Below, one piece after another: positions 47,703-51,390 of a DNA stretch of 51,390 nucleotides. Each line of letters begins with the position of its first letter. Within the stretch, counting starts at the first letter, position 1. The translations under genes and the position numbers were made by a program. The notes below the pieces were generated by a model, which saw only the letters and a list, made by a program, of their open reading frames with translations, was not told the DNA's origin and ran no database searches. The stretch comes from Streptomyces sennicomposti (lineage in GTDB: Bacteria > Actinomycetota > Actinomycetes > Streptomycetales > Streptomycetaceae), in contig NZ_JAIOAB010000052.1 of assembly GCF_019890635.1 (NCBI RefSeq), positions 1 through 51,390 of the forward strand. The letters run 5' to 3'.

Positions 47703-49877
47703 GTGCGCACCATCAGGAACCCCCTCGCCGTCGTCCGCAACCTCGGCATCCTCGCCCACGTCGACGCCGGCAAGACCACCGTCACCGAGCGGATCCTGTA
47801 CGTCACCGGCGCCACCCACAAGCGGGGCGAGGTGCACGACGGGACGACCGTCACCGACTTCGACCCGCAGGAGCGCGAGCGCGGGATCACCATCTTCTCG
47901 GCCGCCGTCAGCTGCGCCTGGGACGGGCACCGCGTCAACCTCATCGACACACCCGGACACGTGGACTTCGCCGACGAGGTCGAGCGGTCCCTGCGCGTGC
48001 TCGACGGGGCGGTGGCCGTGTTCGACGCGGTGGCGGGTGTGGAACCGCAGAGCGAGTCCGTGTGGCGGCAGGCCGACCGGCACGGCGTGCCGCGGATCGC
48101 GTTCGTCAACAAGATGGACCGGGCCGGCGCCGACCTCGACGCCGCCGTCGCCTCCGTCCGGGAGCGGCTGCACCCGGCCCCGCTGGCCGTACACCTGCCC
48201 ATCGGGGCCGAGGACGGCTTCCGCGGCGTCGTGGACCTGGTGCGGATGCGCGCGCTGACCTGGCCCGACGACGGCGGCCCCGCCGACCTCGGCCCTGTGC
48301 CGGACACGTTGCGCGAGGCGGCCGCACACCGGCGGCGGCTTCTCGAAGAGGCCGTGGCCGAACGGCACCCCGGCGCGCTGGAGGAGTTCTGCGCGACCGA
48401 CGCCCTCACCGAGTCCACTCTCGTCGCCGCGCTGCGCGAGCTGACCCGCACCGGCGAGGCGGTCGTCGTGCTGTGCGGCTCCGCCTACCGCAACCGGGGC
48501 ATCGAGCCGCTGCTCGACGCCGTCGTGGCCTACCTGCCCTCGCCGCTCGACGTCCCCGCCGTGCGCGGGACGTACGGCGACGGCGGCGCGGCGGAGGAAC
48601 GCGCCGCTGATCCGCGGGCGCCGTTCGCCGCGCTCGCCTTCAAGGTGCACGCCACCTCCACCGGGCGGCTGACCTACCTCCGGGTGTACTCGGGGACGCT
48701 GGAGAAGGGAGACACCGTGTACGACGCCACCGCCGGGCGCACCGAGCGCGTCGGCCGGATCCTGCGCGTCCAGGCCGACCGCCGGACGCCGCTCGACCGC
48801 GCGCTCGCCGGGGACATCGTCGCCGTGGTCGGGCTGAAGTCCGCGCGGGCCGGGGCGACTCTGTGCGATCCCGCCGCCCCGCTCGTCCTCGAACCGCCCG
48901 GTACGGCCGAGCCCGTGGTGTCGGTCGCCGTCGAGGCCCGGCGCAACGGAGACGCCGACCGCCTGGGCCCGGCCCTCGCCCGGCTCACGGAGGAGGACCC
49001 CTCGCTGGTCGTGCGGACCGACCCCGAGACCGGGCAGACCGTGCTCTCGGGCATGGGCGAACTGCATCTGGAGGTGGCCGTCGAGACGCTGCGCCGTACA
49101 CACGGTCTCGACGTCCAAGTCGGCGCGCCGCGCGTGGCGTTGCGCGAGACCGTGGTGCGCGGGGTGCCGGGTTTCGTCTTCCGGCACGTCAAACAGGACG
49201 GCGGGGCGGGACAGTTCGCCCACATCGTGCTGGACGTGGAGCCCCTGGAGCCCGCTGCGGCCGTCGGGCACGGCGACTCGGTCGGGTCCGTCGCGCCCGT
49301 GGACGGGCGGGAGGGTGTCGGCCGGTCGGCCGCCGACCGCGACGGGTTCGTCTTCCGGTCGGCCGTCGTCGGCGGCCGGGTGCCGCAGGAGTACGTCCGG
49401 GCGGTCGAGGCCGGGTGCCGTGACGCCCTGGCCGAGGGACCGCTCGGCGGCCATCCGGTGACCGGTGTGCGGGTCACCCTGACGGACGGGGCGACCCATG
49501 TGAAGGACTCCTCGGAGGCGGCCTTCCGCACGGCGGGACGCCTCGGGCTGCGGCAGGCGCTGCGTGCCTGCGCGCTGCGCCTGCTGGAGCCGGTCGCCGA
49601 GGTGACGGTCACCGTGCCCGAGGACGCCGTGGGCGGGGTGCTCGGCGACCTCGCCGCACGGCGCGGCCGGATCTCCGGCCAGTCCGCACGGGGCGGCACG
49701 GCGGTGATCACGGCCACCGTGCCGCTGGCCGGCCTCTTCGGCTACGCCACCCGTCTGCGCGGCCGCACCCAGGGCCGGGGCACCTTCACGGCCCGCCCGG
49801 CGGGCTACGCCCCCGCGCCGGACCCGGCCTCGGTACCGGCGCAGGCCACGGCCAACGCGTCCGCCCAGGCCGGATAG
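47703..49877 (+). CDS. Translational GTPase, elongation factor G paralogue
   Basis: The product is 724 residues from GTG 47703, with GAAAGG 9 bases upstream. G-domain motifs are intact: AHVDAGKTT (G1), RGITI (G2), DTPGH (G3) and NKMD (G4). Domains II to V follow, with LRVYSGTLEKGDTVYD, SGMGELHLEV and the domain IV/V segments AGQFAHIVL and SQSAR. The last 25 residues are Ala/Pro-rich. The standard fusA sits in the str operon beside rpsL, rpsG and tuf; none are here, so this is a second, divergent copy. Roles proposed for such copies include stress translation, ribosome recycling or antibiotic protection, and which applies is unknown. A hairpin-rich leader suggests regulated expression. A strong terminator follows. 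Confidence 0.9.
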   Translation: MRTIRNPLAVVRNLGILAHVDAGKTTVTERILYVTGATHKRGEVHDGTTVTDFDPQERERGITIFSAAVSCAWDGHRVNLIDTPGHVDFADEVERSLRVLDGAVAVFDAVAGVEPQSESVWRQADRHGVPRIAFVNKMDRAGADLDAAVASVRERLHPAPLAVHLPIGAEDGFRGVVDLVRMRALTWPDDGGPADLGPVPDTLREAAAHRRRLLEEAVAERHPGALEEFCATDALTESTLVAALRELTRTGEAVVVLCGSAYRNRGIEPLLDAVVAYLPSPLDVPAVRGTYGDGGAAEERAADPRAPFAALAFKVHATSTGRLTYLRVYSGTLEKGDTVYDATAGRTERVGRILRVQADRRTPLDRALAGDIVAVVGLKSARAGATLCDPAAPLVLEPPGTAEPVVSVAVEARRNGDADRLGPALARLTEEDPSLVVRTDPETGQTVLSGMGELHLEVAVETLRRTHGLDVQVGAPRVALRETVVRGVPGFVFRHVKQDGGAGQFAHIVLDVEPLEPAAAVGHGDSVGSVAPVDGREGVGRSAADRDGFVFRSAVVGGRVPQEYVRAVEAGCRDALAEGPLGGHPVTGVRVTLTDGATHVKDSSEAAFRTAGRLGLRQALRACALRLLEPVAEVTVTVPEDAVGGVLGDLAARRGRISGQSARGGTAVITATVPLAGLFGYATRLRGRTQGRGTFTARPAGYAPAPDPASVPAQATANASAQAG

Positions 49878-49887
49878 GCACACGTCG

Positions 49888-49924
49888 GCCGGGCCCTCCC
49901 GCATCCCGCGGGAGGGCCCGGCCC
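49888..49924 (+). terminator. Terminator after the EF-G paralogue
   Basis: GGCCGGGCCCTCCCGC (49888-49903) and GCGGGAGGGCCCGGCC (49909-49924) form a perfect 16-bp stem with loop ATCCC. Confidence 0.92.
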
Positions 49925-50329
49925 CCGTCACGCCCGCCTACGAGCAGCGCGTACGACGCCGCACGCCCGCAGTACGACGCCAACCGCCCGCGCTGTCCGC
50001 GCCGTTGACGCGGCACCCGCTTCAGGAAGTGAACGGAACGAGCCCTGGAAGGGCGCTCCCGGCCGTGAAATTCTCCTCGGCGTGAACGAAGTACCAGGAC
50101 AGAGGGCGGAAGTTCCGTCACCAGGCGGTGATCGATCGCCCAGCCGCTCCCGCCCCGGGCGCGTCGCGCCGGCCCCCGCCCGCACCCCCGCGCGGCCCGC
50201 CGATACCCAACCGTTGCACTGTGGCCCGAAGTCTCTTCCCGCGCAGGTCAGACGCCTTGAACGGCCCCGGCGCGCACGGCACTTGGGCACCCGTTCCACC
50301 CCTCGGCCGATTAGCCCCTGTCGCATCCC
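49925..50329. other. Intergenic region before the ABC transporter gene
   Basis: About 400 bases without a convincing gene. GTACGACGCC is doubled near 49951-49980. GGGCGCTCCC at 50051-50060 resembles half a CebR site only. Confidence 0.4.
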
Positions 50330-50358
50330 TTGACGGACCCGCCTCGGGAGGTTTAACT
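50330..50358 (+). promoter_or_regulatory. Putative promoter of the solute-binding lipoprotein gene
   Basis: TTGACG (50330-50335), a 17-base spacer and TTAACT (50353-50358) make a good vegetative promoter. The next 20 bases (CACGTCCTAAATTAAGCC) are strikingly AT-rich for this genome and could hold an operator, leaving an mRNA leader of about 105 bases. Confidence 0.65.
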
Positions 50359-50471
50359 CACGTCCTAAATTAAGCCATGAGGTGCTTCGGAAGTCGAACG
50401 GGGACATAAGTCGCGTCGGCCTCCGGAGGTCTCCTCGGGTTCTCGACTCCCGGAAAGGGACACCAGGAGCC

Positions 50472-51390
50472 ATGCGCAGCATCCGAGCCGCGGCCGTAGG
50501 CGCCGTCACCATGTCTCTCGCCCTTGCCGCCTCGGCCTGCGGAGGCGGTTCGTCGACCGGCGGAGGGTCCAACGACTCGCCGAAGACGCTCACTTACTGG
50601 GCCTCCAACCAGGGCACGAGCATCGAGGTCGACAAGAAGGTCCTCCAGCCCGAACTCGACAAGTTCGAGAAGCAGACGGGCATCAAGGTGAAGTTCGAGG
50701 TCGTGCCCTGGTCGGATCTCCTCAACCGGATCCTGACGGCGACGACTTCCGGCCAGGGCCCCGATGTGCTGAACATCGGCAACACCTGGAGCGCCTCCCT
50801 CCAGGCGACCGGCGCGCTGCTGCCGTGGGACGCGAAGAACTTCGAGAAGATCGGCGGCAAGGACCGCTTCGTGGACTCCGCCCTCGGCTCCACCGGCGTC
50901 CAGGGCCAGGACCCGGCGGCCGTGCCGCTGTACTCGATGGCGTACGCGCTCTACTACAACAAGAAGATCTTCGCCGACGCCGGCATCTCCAAGCCCCCGG
51001 CCACCTGGGACGAGCTGGTCGCCGACGGCAAGAAGATCCAGGCGAGGGGCAAGAACGTCCTCGGCGCCGAGGGCGCCAACGTCTCCGAGAACATCCACCA
51101 CGTGTTCGTCTTCGCCAAGCAGCACGGTGCGGACTTCTTCACCGCCGACGGCAAGCCCGACTTCGCCAACGACAACGCGGTCGCGGCGGTCAAGCAGTAC
51201 GTCGACCTGATGGCCAAGGACAAGGTCATCCCGCAGGGCAACGCCGAGTACGCGCAGAACCAGTCCGTCAGCGACTTCGCCAAGGGCAACACCGCGATGC
51301 TGCTGTGGCAGTCCGCCTCCGCCAACCTGAAGAACCAGGGGATGAGCGAGGACGACTACGGCATCGCCCCGGTGCCCGTGCAGTCCGGCG
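50472..51390 (+). CDS. Sugar ABC transporter substrate-binding lipoprotein (partial, cut by window end)
   Basis: ATG 50472 has AGGAG 2 bases upstream of its spacer (50465-50469). The frame stays open to the right edge, 306 codons, so the C-terminus is missing. A lipoprotein signal is clear: MRSIRAAAVGAVTM, a hydrophobic core and the lipobox AASAC with Cys23, then a Gly/Ser linker. The mature part is a family 1 extracellular solute-binding protein: TLTYWASNQGT, FEKQTGIKVKFEVVPW, GQGPDVLNIGNTW, VPLYSMAYALYYNKKIFADAGI and PPATWDELVADGKKI. It should bind a sugar or oligosaccharide outside the membrane and deliver it to permeases that probably lie just beyond the window. The substrate cannot be read here. 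Confidence 0.92.
   Translation, partial: MRSIRAAAVGAVTMSLALAASACGGGSSTGGGSNDSPKTLTYWASNQGTSIEVDKKVLQPELDKFEKQTGIKVKFEVVPWSDLLNRILTATTSGQGPDVLNIGNTWSASLQATGALLPWDAKNFEKIGGKDRFVDSALGSTGVQGQDPAAVPLYSMAYALYYNKKIFADAGISKPPATWDELVADGKKIQARGKNVLGAEGANVSENIHHVFVFAKQHGADFFTADGKPDFANDNAVAAVKQYVDLMAKDKVIPQGNAEYAQNQSVSDFAKGNTAMLLWQSASANLKNQGMSEDDYGIAPVPVQSG

Noticed and set aside
50047..50061. GGGCGCTCCC upstream of the solute-binding protein as a CebR operator.
   Set aside because: Only the right half matches; the left half has four mismatches of five, so cellobiose control cannot be claimed.
50082..50333. Short open frame before the solute-binding protein gene.
   Set aside because: Its product is Pro/Arg-rich with no domain, and it runs into the promoter region.

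Overview
The window looks like a chromosomal segment of a Streptomyces or close relative. By eye the GC content is above 70 percent and third codon positions are almost all G or C. GTG and TTG starts are common, ribosome binding sites are GGAGG-like, and the gene families are typical of the genus (DUF5753 regulator, CBM2 cellulases, orphan CtaD). I see no IS element, integrase or CRISPR array.

Layout. 0.4-10 kb: an anchored Ala/Pro/Asp-rich secreted protein; a translationally coupled pair of an aminotransferase-fold pseudoenzyme and a NAPE-PLD-like metallo-beta-lactamase protein; a DedA protein coupled to a second such hydrolase; a small unknown protein; a repeat field of about 0.5 kb; a holin-like/phosphodiesterase fusion; OsmC. 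10-15.4 kb: an orphan dnaK behind a TTGACA promoter with an 18-bp direct repeat, two XRE regulators, a pterin dehydratase and a methyltransferase. 15.4-22 kb: a cellulolytic cluster in which GH48 (minus) diverges from CBM2-GH5 and CBM2-GH6 (plus), with one perfect and one imperfect CebR-type operator between them. Together these would attack cellulose from reducing ends, internally and from non-reducing ends. 22-33 kb: a His-rich methyltransferase, aldo/keto reductase, acyl-CoA ligase, divergent LysR and bile-acid-symporter-like genes, divergent MarR and quinone oxidoreductase genes with a palindromic operator, fdhD with a decayed repeat of its own 3' end, a FabH-like synthase and tRNA-Leu(GAG). 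33-42 kb: an N-formylglutamate amidohydrolase-like protein, an unknown protein coupled to an AbiEii-like nucleotidyltransferase, orphan ctaD with a membrane protein, an L,D-transpeptidase and a GH55 beta-1,3-glucanase.

42.3-46.8 kb is the most unusual part and has visibly lower GC. It holds two paralogous genes in a row, each encoding a PD-(D/E)XK nuclease-like domain joined to a DUF2075/Schlafen-type helicase. Each is preceded by the same leader: an identical 18-nt box and a hairpin whose C-run faces the G-rich putative Shine-Dalgarno sequence. In copy 2 the leader carries a 22-residue ORF homologous to the N-terminus of copy 1. This suggests a leader-controlled, possibly defensive nuclease-helicase pair. 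A 44-residue membrane-type protein converges on it.

47.4-51.4 kb: an EF-G paralogue preceded by a possible leader ORF with strong hairpins, then the start of a sugar ABC transporter lipoprotein cut by the window edge.

All functional calls come from motifs and family knowledge; no database search was run.
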